Origin: Patescibacteria group bacterium UBA6033 | GTDB taxonomy: Bacteria; Patescibacteriota; Minisyncoccia; Phycocordibacterales; Phycocordibacteraceae | Assembly: GCA_002429325.1 (NCBI GenBank) | Contig: DIZH01000012.1 | Span: 47,338 to 107,227 of the forward strand | Direction: 5' to 3' | Length of the DNA: 59,890 nucleotides | Part shown: in pieces, positions 34,021-41,945 of the stretch | Position numbering within the stretch: position 1 is the stretch's first letter | How the letters are laid out: each line of letters begins with the position of its first letter | The notes under the pieces: generated by a model | Databases searched by the model: none | Told to the model about the DNA's origin: nothing | Seen by the model: only the letters and a program-made list of their open reading frames with translations | Translations under genes and position numbers: made by a program

Positions 34021-34392
34021 TTATATTTTTTGAAATATCTCGCCAAGGAGCTCGGGCGTTATACTCTCTTTGGCGAGGCATGCGTTCGCCCCGGCTTGGA
34101 GTGCTCGTGTCCTGAGATGGTCGTCCATCTGACTGCTCGTCAAGATGAAAGGAGTGTCTTGCGCTAAGTGCTCGCGCACCTCAACGAGTAGTCCGTATCC
34201 CGTCATCCCCGGCGGCATACTGTAGTCCGATATGACACAGCCGAACTCTCTGGTCACGAGCATCCAAAGCGCCTCCTTTCCATTCTCTGCGGTTTCAACG
34301 GTGTACCCCATCGACCGCAAGAGACGCTCATGGCCCTTGCGAACCGACTTATCGTCGTCGACGACCAGAATTCTCGAATTATGTGCAATCAT
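34021..34392 (-). CDS. Single-domain response regulator (CheY-like)
   Basis: 123-aa receiver: DDD near residues 12-14, phosphoacceptor Asp in ISDYSMPPGMTG near 56, Thr/Ser in LTSSQ near 86 and Lys in LAKES near 108. Similar in build to the receiver at 19396 (both carry a MPxG motif after the phosphoacceptor). Strong SD (AGGAGG, 9 nt). Stand-alone. Confidence 0.9.
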   Translation of the reverse strand: MIAHNSRILVVDDDKSVRKGHERLLRSMGYTVETAENGKEALWMLVTREFGCVISDYSMPPGMTGYGLLVEVREHLAQDTPFILTSSQMDDHLRTRALQAGANACLAKESITPELLGEIFQKI

Positions 34393-34452
34393 ACCAGGTA
34401 CCTCCTGTACGGGATGCTACAACACAATTAATGATATGTCTATATTATGTTG

Positions 34453-35019
34453 TTATTTCATCAAACCTTCCAGTACTCCTGCTGATGTAACTTTCAGCAA
34501 GAGTGTGGCCCCAACCGACGGCTGTGCGGTCATAGGTTCGCCAGGCTTGCGTTCTGCATAATTGACCTGCAGTTCCTGCGAGTTAATAGGTATATACATG
34601 GTTTGTGGAGCGATTCTATCTCCAACGAGGAAAGCGTTCGTGGTCTTGTAACCGTCTGCTGTTTTCATAGCGACTACGACGTAGTAGAAGAGCCCGCTGC
34701 CACCAGCATTCTGTGAGACAAGGAAAGCGGTATCTGGGAGGCCATCCCCATTAAGATCACCCGTCGCTTCGTTGCCAAAATATCTGGTCGTGACCATTGA
34801 AGCAGAGCCTGGGGCGGCCGATACTTCAGATATGCCGTTCACTAAAATTACGGATTTCCCATCAATGGTAAACGTCGCGTTCTTTCCGTCGAACACGGCC
34901 TGTTCTTGCGACGGCGAAGGTACTGTCGGCGCTTTTGCAGTTTTTGAAGCAAAAAATATGGTTCCTGCGATTATTACCAAAAGGACGACGACGGACCAGA
35001 TGAGAGTATTTTTATTCAT
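34453..35019 (-). CDS. Membrane-anchored protein with a calcium-loop-like motif
   Basis: 188 aa. N-terminal membrane helix (about 7-25) and Pro-rich linker, then an extracellular domain with DLNGDGLPD (about 96-104), a DxDxDG-type calcium-binding loop as in FG-GAP or dockerin-like proteins. Family not otherwise recognised. TACCAT-N6-ATG upstream. Confidence 0.7.
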   Translation of the reverse strand: MNKNTLIWSVVVLLVIIAGTIFFASKTAKAPTVPSPSQEQAVFDGKNATFTIDGKSVILVNGISEVSAAPGSASMVTTRYFGNEATGDLNGDGLPDTAFLVSQNAGGSGLFYYVVVAMKTADGYKTTNAFLVGDRIAPQTMYIPINSQELQVNYAERKPGEPMTAQPSVGATLLLKVTSAGVLEGLMK

Positions 35020-35085
35020 CCTGTAATGGTATCTGACAATGTCATCTATAGCAAAGTCGGTTGTCTCGTTGGTTAGAAAATGGCA

Positions 35086-35364
35086 CTAATTGTCAAAAAG
35101 CTCATTCTCGCCACCTCGTTTCGGTTTCGTTATGAGTGGCTGCACTGGAGATGGTTGTAAAGCCGTCTGCACCACGGGAGAACTCGAAGATGCGGTTGCG
35201 GAAAGTTCCACAGATGACTGTTGCGATACTACAGAGGGTTGCTGTGCAACACCGACTGATGCAGTAGGCGTTTGTTGGATGACAGTGACTAGTCCTGTCA
35301 TAGCAACTACAGAGAGGATGAAGATGACATTTTCTTTCACAAATTCAATCATGGACATAATCAT
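35086..35364 (-). CDS. Single-helix membrane protein with Ser/Gln-rich tail, 92 aa
   Basis: Membrane helix at about residues 12-30, then a low-complexity Ser/Thr/Gln/Pro-rich extracellular stretch ending in a basic/acidic tail. Family not recognised. Start among three close ATGs (35364, 35358, 35352) is uncertain. Confidence 0.5.
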   Translation of the reverse strand: MIMSMIEFVKENVIFILSVVAMTGLVTVIQQTPTASVGVAQQPSVVSQQSSVELSATASSSSPVVQTALQPSPVQPLITKPKRGGENELFDN

Positions 35365-35483
35365 ACCCTACATTACCTTTCGAGTAGAGTAGAGAGATTG
35401 TTGTAATGAAGTTGTTTGGTATTCGGCTTGCAGGGTAGAGATATTCCTGTTTTCTTATTATTCGTCTTTTTATCTACTTTCCC

Positions 35484-36572
35484 ATGAGCCAAAACTCAAT
35501 TATCGGAATTCTTGCAGCGATTATCATCATCGGCGGCGGTGTGTGGCTATTTGCATCGGGCGGCACGGGTTCAGGCACTGCCACCACGACCCCTACAACA
35601 GTTACGGATACCACTACCACAGATACTACTTCCGTTCCTGCAACTGCTTCAGCACCGGCCGTCACAACAGGGACGCTCGTCGTTGCCTCAAATGCATCGG
35701 CAGTAATGACCGGAAAAGTCATACCGAATGGGAATCCGTCCACCTATTGGTACGAATACGGCAAAACTTCTTCACTCGGTAGTCGCACGCCGTCACAAGA
35801 CCTTGGTTCTGGATTCATGAGCATCAGCGCGCCGGCCTTTATTACCGGACTCTCTGCGAATACGAACTATTCGTATCGCCTCGTTGCACAGAACAGCTTC
35901 GGTACCATTCAGGGCACCATACTAGGCTTCACTACGAATAATAATCCGCCACCAACAGGATCTGCACCGGTGACACGAACCGACGCTGCTACTTCAGTTC
36001 AACGCACGAGCGCTACACTCGCCGGCCATGTAGTACCGAACGGTTCAGACACGTCCTACTGGTTTGAGTATGGTCAATCAACTTCCTTCGGCAATATAAT
36101 CGCTTTCAACTCTGCCGGAGCAGGTACCGCTTCGATAAACGAATCAGCAGCCATCTCGGGCCTCCTTCCAGCAACAAAGTATTACTTCCGTATGAACGCA
36201 CAGAATCAATTCGGCACAGTAATCGGTGCCACTCTTACGTTCGTTACCAGTGGTCCAGCCGCAGCATCAGCACCATCAGCGAATACCACTGCTGCGACGA
36301 AAGTGACGAGCACTACCGCAACACTGAACGGTAGCGCAAATCCGAATGGAGACAGCACGAGTTATTGGTTTGAGTATGGTACAGATTCTTCGCTGAACAG
36401 TCTCCTCGGGACCACGATGCACAAAGTGATTGTAAGTTCGGCAGCGAATCAAACGAATGTCTCAAGTGATATAACCGGTCTTCAGACCAACACGAATTAC
36501 TGGTATCGCGTTGTAACAATGAACACTCTCGGTACCACAAACGGCGCCATCGTGAAGTTCAAGACTAGATAA
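35484..36572 (+). CDS. Surface protein with three fibronectin-III-like repeats
   Basis: 362 aa. N-terminal membrane anchor (about 6-26), Thr-rich linker (27-65), then three repeats of about 95 aa with the shared pattern G.V.PNG..T.YW(F/Y)EYG ... (I/S)GL.(A/T)NT.Y.YR....N..GT..G....F.T. Likely an extracellular adhesion or spacer protein. Ends at a strong terminator. Confidence 0.85.
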   Translation: MSQNSIIGILAAIIIIGGGVWLFASGGTGSGTATTTPTTVTDTTTTDTTSVPATASAPAVTTGTLVVASNASAVMTGKVIPNGNPSTYWYEYGKTSSLGSRTPSQDLGSGFMSISAPAFITGLSANTNYSYRLVAQNSFGTIQGTILGFTTNNNPPPTGSAPVTRTDAATSVQRTSATLAGHVVPNGSDTSYWFEYGQSTSFGNIIAFNSAGAGTASINESAAISGLLPATKYYFRMNAQNQFGTVIGATLTFVTSGPAAASAPSANTTAATKVTSTTATLNGSANPNGDSTSYWFEYGTDSSLNSLLGTTMHKVIVSSAANQTNVSSDITGLQTNTNYWYRVVTMNTLGTTNGAIVKFKTR

Positions 36573-36589
36573 CTTCGAAAAACATATGC

Positions 36590-36625
36590 AAAGCACTACC
36601 GCCCTTTCGGGCGGTAGTGCTTTTT
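36590..36625 (+). terminator. Intrinsic terminator
   Basis: AAAGCACTACCGCCC-TTTC-GGGCGGTAGTGCTTTTT, 17 nt after the stop of the fibronectin-like gene. Confidence 0.92.
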
Positions 36626-36692
36626 GAAATGGAGGTGGACACAATTATTCACTCGGCTCTGCTGAATAGAGGGTGCTCGATCTCGCAAGATT

Positions 36693-36881
36693 TCAGAGTT
36701 TCGCTAAGAATCGATAAACAACGATAGGCGCCCAAATTAAAAAGCTCGCGAAACCTAAGATAAAGAAAGTGGGGACAAGCTTCTGTGGGAGTATGTTGCC
36801 TGCCCAGATAAGAGTTAGCGCCGACGCTACGCATAACAGCATCATTGCCCAGAATAATTTCAATGTTATCCGCTCAGCCAT
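36693..36881 (-). CDS. Small two-helix membrane protein, 62 aa
   Basis: MAERITLKLFWAMMLLCVASALTLIWAG is one helix and a second follows at about 37-57. Family not recognised. ATG 36881 preferred over the preceding GTG. Confidence 0.5.
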   Translation of the reverse strand: MAERITLKLFWAMMLLCVASALTLIWAGNILPQKLVPTFFILGFASFLIWAPIVVYRFLAKL

Positions 36882-36983
36882 CACCTACTCTAACTGGTAT
36901 GAGAGGATAGAAGTTACTATCTTTTGTCCCGCCAAGTGGAGGATGTTCGAACCTGTTTAATCAAGCAGGATCAACGTGTGCCT

Positions 36984-38417
36984 CTAGCGGAGAGTGCTGC
37001 CGAGTAGAATACCGTTTGCAAAGTAGAATCCAGTATTGCCAGATGGCAAAATGTCGTAGGTGTATCCATCGCTGTAGGACACTCTGCTCGCTCGCACTAC
37101 CCGCGCGCCGTTGTACACGTCGCCAGCAACAAGCTCACCCACCGTACGCCCATCAACTGTGGGATGCCCTGGCGAAGCAAGGAGTGCATGCCCATTATCG
37201 AGAAGCAGATTGACCATGATGTGAGTCGGTGGCACGGGCGTTTTACTCACCTCGACTACTACTCCTGGTACCCTCACACCGGATTTGTCGGTAGTCCACA
37301 CTGTCTCTCCCACCCACACATCCTGCACAGCAACGGCGCCCTGTGGCGTATCTATCAAAGTATTTTTTGCAAGACAGATTGGACACGCGCGCATATACCC
37401 CTTGAGTTGGCAATAATATTTCAGCGGCGTTGTGTCGGGGTACCTGACCACAGGCGGGCCACACTCCTGCACGCACTCAAAGTCGGTGGAACAGCTGGTG
37501 TCGTTTGGTCCAGTACATTGCCGCCCGACCGGACTCGTACAAATATTGTTATGACACAAATTTCCGGCGGCGCACTGGGAATCTGTGCTGCATCCGTAGC
37601 CCACTTTTACCTTACACTCGCCGGCGGTTGTGGTGTGTGTGGAGACGCAGGTTGGGTCGGTTGAAGGGCATGCAGTTCCATAACCCTGAGTTTCTTGGCA
37701 CACGTATTGCGGCGAGGGGCAATCGACATCTTTCAGGCACCCGCTCGCGGGCGGATAGTTCGTGGGGCACGGCGCAAACTCGCAGTTAGGGCCTGTGCGA
37801 CCGACTGCGGAGCCATCGGGACAGAGCTTCGCCTCCATGGTGCAAGCGACCGGACTCGGCAAGGGCTTCGTGTCCCTGACGGTGCCAAAGACTATCGGAA
37901 TTTCAAGCGCATCATCCTTCTGCGGCAACCCAGAGGGATTATCTTTCTTTAATATCAGCGAGCCCTTGTTGCTGTATGCATTTTTATCTACCGTAAACGT
38001 GAGCGTGGCCTCAAACGGGACAAAATCAGTCGTCATCCACTCGCTCTTTGCTTGTGCTATGCCTTGGGCAATTATTTTGCCGTCCCAATCAGTCAAAACG
38101 ACCGGGAAGCTCGCTTCAAAAAACCAGTTCCCGCGCGCTTCTCCCGTAATAGTGAGTGGGCTCGAGATTGTCTGATTGGGACGCGGAGTGCTGATGCGGA
38201 TGAGGTCAATCTTCTCGAGCCCGTTGCCGATAGATTCGGTGAAGGTCAGTTCGCCGGCGCGACATTGTCTCGGATAGGACTCCATCACTGGATTGCCTGC
38301 TGCTGTGCATTCTTCAAAGGTAGTGATTGGTGCGCCTGAGTGTGCACCAAAGAACCACCACACGCCGGCGGCAGCGGCGAGTACTACAACGATGATGGAT
38401 GGGAGCGCGTTTTTCAT
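36984..38417 (-). CDS. Surface protein: Gmad2 Ig-like domain, Cys-rich region and C-terminal Hint domain
   Basis: 477 aa. Membrane anchor (about 5-22), Gmad2-type Ig domain (about 72-180; STPRPNQTISSPLTITGEARGNWFFEASFPV), Cys-rich region (about 190-345; at least 20 Cys), then a Hint (hedgehog/intein) domain beginning CLAKNTLIDTPQG (Cys near 347), with GHPTVDG in the middle and ending YFANGILLGSTLR. The Hint domain could release the upstream part by self-cleavage; an intein-like terminal Asn-plus-nucleophile is not evident, since the chain ends a few residues after ANG. Confidence 0.85.
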   Translation of the reverse strand: MKNALPSIIVVVLAAAAGVWWFFGAHSGAPITTFEECTAAGNPVMESYPRQCRAGELTFTESIGNGLEKIDLIRISTPRPNQTISSPLTITGEARGNWFFEASFPVVLTDWDGKIIAQGIAQAKSEWMTTDFVPFEATLTFTVDKNAYSNKGSLILKKDNPSGLPQKDDALEIPIVFGTVRDTKPLPSPVACTMEAKLCPDGSAVGRTGPNCEFAPCPTNYPPASGCLKDVDCPSPQYVCQETQGYGTACPSTDPTCVSTHTTTAGECKVKVGYGCSTDSQCAAGNLCHNNICTSPVGRQCTGPNDTSCSTDFECVQECGPPVVRYPDTTPLKYYCQLKGYMRACPICLAKNTLIDTPQGAVAVQDVWVGETVWTTDKSGVRVPGVVVEVSKTPVPPTHIMVNLLLDNGHALLASPGHPTVDGRTVGELVAGDVYNGARVVRASRVSYSDGYTYDILPSGNTGFYFANGILLGSTLR

Positions 38418-38496
38418 ACAGACTTAAATCATCCCACAAATATTCACGCTTGGAAAAGAACTCTTCCAAGGGTTCGGGACTCAAACCTTCGAGATA

Positions 38497-38742
38497 CTAG
38501 TAAGTCGTAGTGGTTTTCGAGGTCGTGGTAGTTGAGGTGCCGTTACCTGTAGTGGATGTGGTGTCTGACGTGCCACTTTGCGCTGGGAGTATCACGTTTG
38601 TTGCGGCTGGAGTGCGATTTTGCATCCAGAAGTATGCTCCAATGCCAATGACCACTAGAAGTATAATAATCGCTACAGTCCAGCCAGCACCGCCATCGCC
38701 ATTGTCCGTATTATTTCCTGGGGTATTAATTACCGTTGTCAT
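38497..38742 (-). CDS. Small membrane protein with Thr/Ser-rich tail, 81 aa
   Basis: Short hydrophilic N-terminus, one membrane helix (about 20-40) and a Thr-rich extracellular tail. Similar in build to the genes at 35086 and 35484. Family not recognised. Confidence 0.6.
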   Translation of the reverse strand: MTTVINTPGNNTDNGDGGAGWTVAIIILLVVIGIGAYFWMQNRTPAATNVILPAQSGTSDTTSTTGNGTSTTTTSKTTTTY

Positions 38743-38905
38743 AGGGTTGTTGTCGTTAATTGTTAGAGTTATCTGTCTTGAAGCCGTTTCCGCGGAAAAG
38801 GTATTACAAAACGAAGAGAGTTGTAATGATTTCCATTTTTATGCGGCTCACTGATAGTGAGGACTACTCGGGGGATGGATTGAATTATTAATTTATATTT
38901 CTACT

Positions 38906-39058
38906 ATGGACGATCAACACATGAAGGATACACAGGCAGACACTGCAGAGGAGAATGCCAAGGAAGCGGAAAAAATAGCAGGAGAAGCTCATGAGTCTGC
39001 TGCAGAGGCGCATGAAAAGAAGGCTGAAGAAGAAAACGAGAAAAGCGATTCTCAGTAG
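38906..39058 (+). CDS. Very acidic small protein, 50 aa
   Basis: Composed almost only of Glu, Ala, Lys and Asp, with a heptad-like helix (AEEN, KEAEK, AGEAHES, EAHEKKAEEE). Family not recognised. Supported by TATATT-N6-ATG directly ahead and a strong terminator starting 2 nt after the stop. Confidence 0.65.
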   Translation: MDDQHMKDTQADTAEENAKEAEKIAGEAHESAAEAHEKKAEEENEKSDSQ

Positions 39059-39059
39059 C

Positions 39060-39097
39060 AAAATGAAAAAGCACCTTTCGAGGCGCTTTTTCATTTT
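39060..39097 (+). terminator. Terminator of the 50-aa gene
   Basis: AAAATGAAAAAGCACCT (39060-39076) pairs with AGGCGCTTTTTCATTTT (39081-39097). A nearly identical hairpin occurs at 40047-40084, inside the integrated element. Confidence 0.9.
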
Positions 39098-39132
39098 GCT
39101 CCGCTGGATGGAGGATGTTCGAGAGGGTGTAT

Positions 39133-39177
39133 AAAAACGAAGCCGCCCAACAGAGTCAGGTGACTTCTGTGGGCGGC
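39133..39177 (-). terminator. Terminator of the 39467-39187 gene pair
   Basis: GCCGCCCA (39142-39149) pairs with TGGGCGGC (39170-39177), with an inner CAGA/TCTG; a T-run follows on the minus strand (A-run 39133-39137). Confidence 0.8.
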
Positions 39178-39186
39178 ACGATCACC

Positions 39187-39438
39187 TCACTTCTTGTGCT
39201 TGTGGTAGAAGTCCGCAAGTGTACGCATGAGTTCGGTACCTAGCTCAGCGTTGTTGCTGGTTTTCCCAGGCCCATAGAGTTTGACACCTACGGGCAGTTT
39301 GAACTCAGCCTGCGCGCCCTCTTTCATGTTGTCGGGGTCGATTCCTTCGCAGACCCTGAGGTGCCAGTCTGCAGAGCCCGATGGAACTACCTCGATATAG
39401 GAGCCAGGGACAGCTCCTTCGATCCTGAGAGACTGCAT
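39187..39438 (-). CDS. Hypothetical protein, 83 aa
   Basis: Soluble, beta-rich start (MQSLRIEGAVPGSYIEVVPSG) and helical Lys/His-rich end. Family not recognised. Strong SD (AAGGAG, 7 nt). Second gene of a pair with 39467, 28 nt apart. Confidence 0.65.
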   Translation of the reverse strand: MQSLRIEGAVPGSYIEVVPSGSADWHLRVCEGIDPDNMKEGAQAEFKLPVGVKLYGPGKTSNNAELGTELMRTLADFYHKHKK

Positions 39439-39466
39439 GACGTTACTCCTTCAGATTGACAATGAC

Positions 39467-39820
39467 CTACAGGACCCCGAATGCAGTTGGTTGCAGCAGG
39501 ATCCACACGAAGCCGGATACGTTGCGGTCGTAGTCAGCGAGAAACGTGCGGACGCAACCGATGATGGCGTCCTTCCGTACCTCGAGGTTCGCCCTGCGAT
39601 CCGGATACTCGTGGGCCCAGATGATGATCTCGAGGTCCTTGGTATTGACGTCGGCAGTGCTGCCTTCGGTAACCCAGACTTCGATGTCATCATGGGTCAG
39701 TTGACCGTCTCCGGACACCGACAGTGCCGGAGCGATAAACGCAGGAAGTTCCTTGGCAAGCTTTTCTGCAATTTCCCCGAGACCGCGACCGTTCTTATGC
39801 TGTATCAGAGTGAGAGGCAT
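39467..39820 (-). CDS. Hypothetical protein, 117 aa, possibly tautomerase-like
   Basis: MPLTLIQ... with Pro directly after the start Met, an amphipathic helix (GLGEIAEKLAKELPAFI) and a later strand-helix (DLEIIIWAHEYPDRRANLEVRKDAIIGCVRTFLADY). The Pro-2 and beta-alpha-beta order recall the 4-oxalocrotonate tautomerase/MIF superfamily, but this is a weak guess. Strong SD and the canonical promoter 39880-39908, whose -35 lies 5 nt from the left att repeat of the element. Confidence 0.65.
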   Translation of the reverse strand: MPLTLIQHKNGRGLGEIAEKLAKELPAFIAPALSVSGDGQLTHDDIEVWVTEGSTADVNTKDLEIIIWAHEYPDRRANLEVRKDAIIGCVRTFLADYDRNVSGFVWILLQPTAFGVL

Positions 39821-39879
39821 TGCTATTCTCCTTCAGGTTGGAATGTTCAAAATAAGCTTTTCAGCTCAGGCCAGTCTTC

Positions 39880-39908
39880 TATTTAACACTTGTATACTTC
39901 CTTGTCAA
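39880..39908 (-). promoter_or_regulatory. Canonical promoter at the element edge
   Basis: Minus strand TTGACA (39903-39908), 17 nt, TAAATA (39880-39885). The host-side promoter ends 5 nt before the left 15-bp att repeat. Confidence 0.75.
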
Positions 39909-39912
39909 ATTT

Positions 39913-39927
39913 GCTCCGCGGGTAGGA
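39913..39927. repeat. Left attachment repeat
   Basis: GCTCCGCGGGTAGGA, identical to the antisense 3' end of the tRNA at the right end of the window (59868-59882). Flanking bases differ on both sides, as expected for a crossover core. Confidence 0.8.
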
Positions 39928-39943
39928 CCGCGAGTACGCTTTT

Positions 39944-40036
39944 CGAAACTTACAGTTTCGGTACACCTTGCGGATTTTCTTTCAGAAAATGCTCGCAAGG
40001 TTTTCGAATCCTACACGGAAGCATTCATATGCTTCC
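39944..40036. other. Cluster of three hairpins just inside the left att repeat
   Basis: CGAAAC-5 nt-GTTTCG (39944-39960), CCTTGCG.ATTTTCT-TTC-AGAAAAT...CGCAAGG (39966-40000) and GGAAGCAT-TCAT-ATGCTTCC (40017-40036). Closely spaced inverted repeats beside an att core can be recombinase or excisionase binding sites; no direct evidence. Confidence 0.5.
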
Positions 40037-40046
40037 TCCGCGTCAC

Positions 40047-40084
40047 AAAATGAAAAAGCGCCTCTAAAGGCGCTTTTTCATTTT
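40047..40084. terminator. Terminator copy inside the element
   Basis: AAAATGAAAAAGCGCCT pairs with AGGCGCTTTTTCATTTT. Nearly identical to the hairpin at 39060-39097; here no gene lies directly upstream on the plus strand. Confidence 0.75.
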
Positions 40085-40217
40085 GCTCGCCCTGCTCAAC
40101 GATTTTCGAACTTTTGACTGGGCGGAGGAGTATAAATATCCTACAGTGGTTTTAGACCAGATGAAAGGATTGCTGGCCAAGTACGAGAACCTGTAACCCC
40201 TCATTCCCCAGCTGTGT

Positions 40218-40339
40218 GCCCTTGTGGCGAGCTTTGTTCCAAAGGTAAGAGCTTTGCACCAATTGAGAAACTGACGAGCCGTAAAAGCAAATTTGAACCC
40301 TTGGGACGATTTGCTTAACTTTTGAAATATTAAGCAAAT
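40218..40339 (+). repeat. 122-bp direct repeat, left copy
   Basis: About 85% identical without gaps to 47261-47382. Begins GCCCTTGTGGCGAGCTTTG and ends with a hairpin ATTTGCTTAA-11 nt-TTAAGCAAAT (40309-40339). Both hairpin arms are fully conserved between copies while the loop differs. Ends 1 nt before the stop codon of the histidine kinase gene. Confidence 0.85.
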
Positions 40340-41941
40340 CTATTTTGTTGCTGTAGGACTATTCGTGGGCAATTCCACAAAGAAAGTCGTGCCGACATTT
40401 TCTTTCGATTCAAACCATATTTTACCGCCATGTCCTTCAACAATTGCTTTGACAATGTAGAGGCCGAGACCGGTACCATCAGTTTCCTGCGTCTGTACAT
40501 TTTCGGCACGGAAAAACTTCTCAAACATTCTGCTTTGGGCTTTTTCTGGTATTCCAAGACCAGTATCGCTCATTGAAAAAGTGATCGCATCTGTCTTTGA
40601 TGAATCGAGGCCAATAGTCACCACACCTCCTTCATGGGAATATTTAACCGCATTGGAAAGCAAGTTGCCAAACACTTGGCGGATTTTATCTGCATCAACA
40701 GATAGCATGATGGTTTTAGGAAAGTTTTCAGCACGCACTATTTTTACTTTGTGTTTTTCTGCAAGCCCAATAAGGTCGGTTGCCAAAGAATCCAGCATCG
40801 GAACCATATCAGTTGGTATTTTTTTAATTTCAAATTTAGTTCCTGTCTCAATACGAGAGACATTGAGCAGATCTTCCACCAGCTTGATCATTCGCTCGTT
40901 CGAGTCATGAATCTGAGTGAGAAAATCTTTTTGATCAGCTGAAACTGCTCCAGCCTTACCTCGGAGCATGAGTTCGGCAAACCATTTGATACCGGTAAGC
41001 GGAGTGCGTAGCTGGTGAGATGCCACTGAAACGAATTCTGATTTCATTTTTTCAATCTCGCGTTCTTTTGAAATATCTTCAAAAACAACCACCGCGGAAT
41101 TGAGCGTACCGTCTGGATTTACAATCGGGACGGAAACAGCGCGAATACCAATTTTTTTACCATTAGTTCCTTCGATGACAATGTCTGATTTGGTGCTTGG
41201 TTGTCCCGTTGCAAGTGTAATGGGAAGTGGTAGTTCTTCCATTGGATACGGTTCGCCATTTTCACGCTTAAAATTATATATTTCGGTGTAGGATTCTTTT
41301 CCGGCTTGCGGATCAATCCCGCGACCAAGTAGCTCTATCGCTTTCTTGTTCACCATAGTTGGTTTGCCGGAAGGAGCCTCTGCGAGAAAGACACCCACAG
41401 GCAAACTCTCGAGAAGTACGCGTAATTTTTCTTTTTCGGCGCGAAGATTTTCATCGGCAATCTTTTGCTCGAGAGTGTTTGAAACCCATTTACCCATGAG
41501 CCGAACGAAATCCTTGTCGTTTTCTGAGAATTCAGGACGATGCGCTTCAGGTGATAGGAATGTGAGCGTGCCAAAAAGTTTTCCGGAAACCTTGATCGGC
41601 ACACCGAGATAGGATTCAAGATTAAATTTTTGGTAACAGACATGTGCGCTGTATTGCGAAGTTGCCATAGCACTAATCGCTACAACATCATCGGTTTTCA
41701 CCGTGATATCACAATATGTTTCTGCAAGTTTAAACTCTTCACCCTCTTTTAAGGTATTGGGCGGAACGACGCAGTAGAGGACGGTAAATTTGTCGCCTTC
41801 AATCCTGTTAATCATTGCCATGCGCGTCATAAGCGTGGTGTTGCCGACGAGGAGTGCACTTCGGAACTGCTCGGCAATGCCAAGCTCGGTGCGAGCAGTA
41901 ATTTCATATAGTGAGCGAAGTCGTGCGTCTTGAGTATCCAT
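40340..41941 (-). CDS. GAF-PAS sensor histidine kinase, cytosolic
   Basis: 533 aa from ATG 41941 (MDTQDARLRSLYEITART). GAF domain (about 1-165), PAS domain (about 178-295), HisKA with SHQLRTPL (phospho-His near 310), HATPase_c with NLLSNAVKYSHEGG (about 432), DTGLGIP (about 462) and GTGLGLYIVKA (about 490). TACAAT-N6-ATG lies ahead of the start, inside the last codons of the 1322-aa gene, so it may have its own leaderless promoter besides being the second gene of that operon. Likely partner of the receiver at 46030. Confidence 0.95.
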   Translation of the reverse strand: MDTQDARLRSLYEITARTELGIAEQFRSALLVGNTTLMTRMAMINRIEGDKFTVLYCVVPPNTLKEGEEFKLAETYCDITVKTDDVVAISAMATSQYSAHVCYQKFNLESYLGVPIKVSGKLFGTLTFLSPEAHRPEFSENDKDFVRLMGKWVSNTLEQKIADENLRAEKEKLRVLLESLPVGVFLAEAPSGKPTMVNKKAIELLGRGIDPQAGKESYTEIYNFKRENGEPYPMEELPLPITLATGQPSTKSDIVIEGTNGKKIGIRAVSVPIVNPDGTLNSAVVVFEDISKEREIEKMKSEFVSVASHQLRTPLTGIKWFAELMLRGKAGAVSADQKDFLTQIHDSNERMIKLVEDLLNVSRIETGTKFEIKKIPTDMVPMLDSLATDLIGLAEKHKVKIVRAENFPKTIMLSVDADKIRQVFGNLLSNAVKYSHEGGVVTIGLDSSKTDAITFSMSDTGLGIPEKAQSRMFEKFFRAENVQTQETDGTGLGLYIVKAIVEGHGGKIWFESKENVGTTFFVELPTNSPTATK

Positions 41942-41945
41942 AAAA

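Noticed and set aside
36943..39122. Repeated 13-mer GGAGGATGTTCGA near 36943 and 39109 as old att or tRNA remnants
   Set aside because: The match is too short and the T-arm pairing fails; no element boundary is visible beside them.
39928..40040. A tRNA or tRNA remnant on the plus strand near the left att site (TTCGAATCCTAC)
   Set aside because: The T-loop-like 12-mer is present, but acceptor and anticodon arms cannot be formed; hairpins explain the region better.
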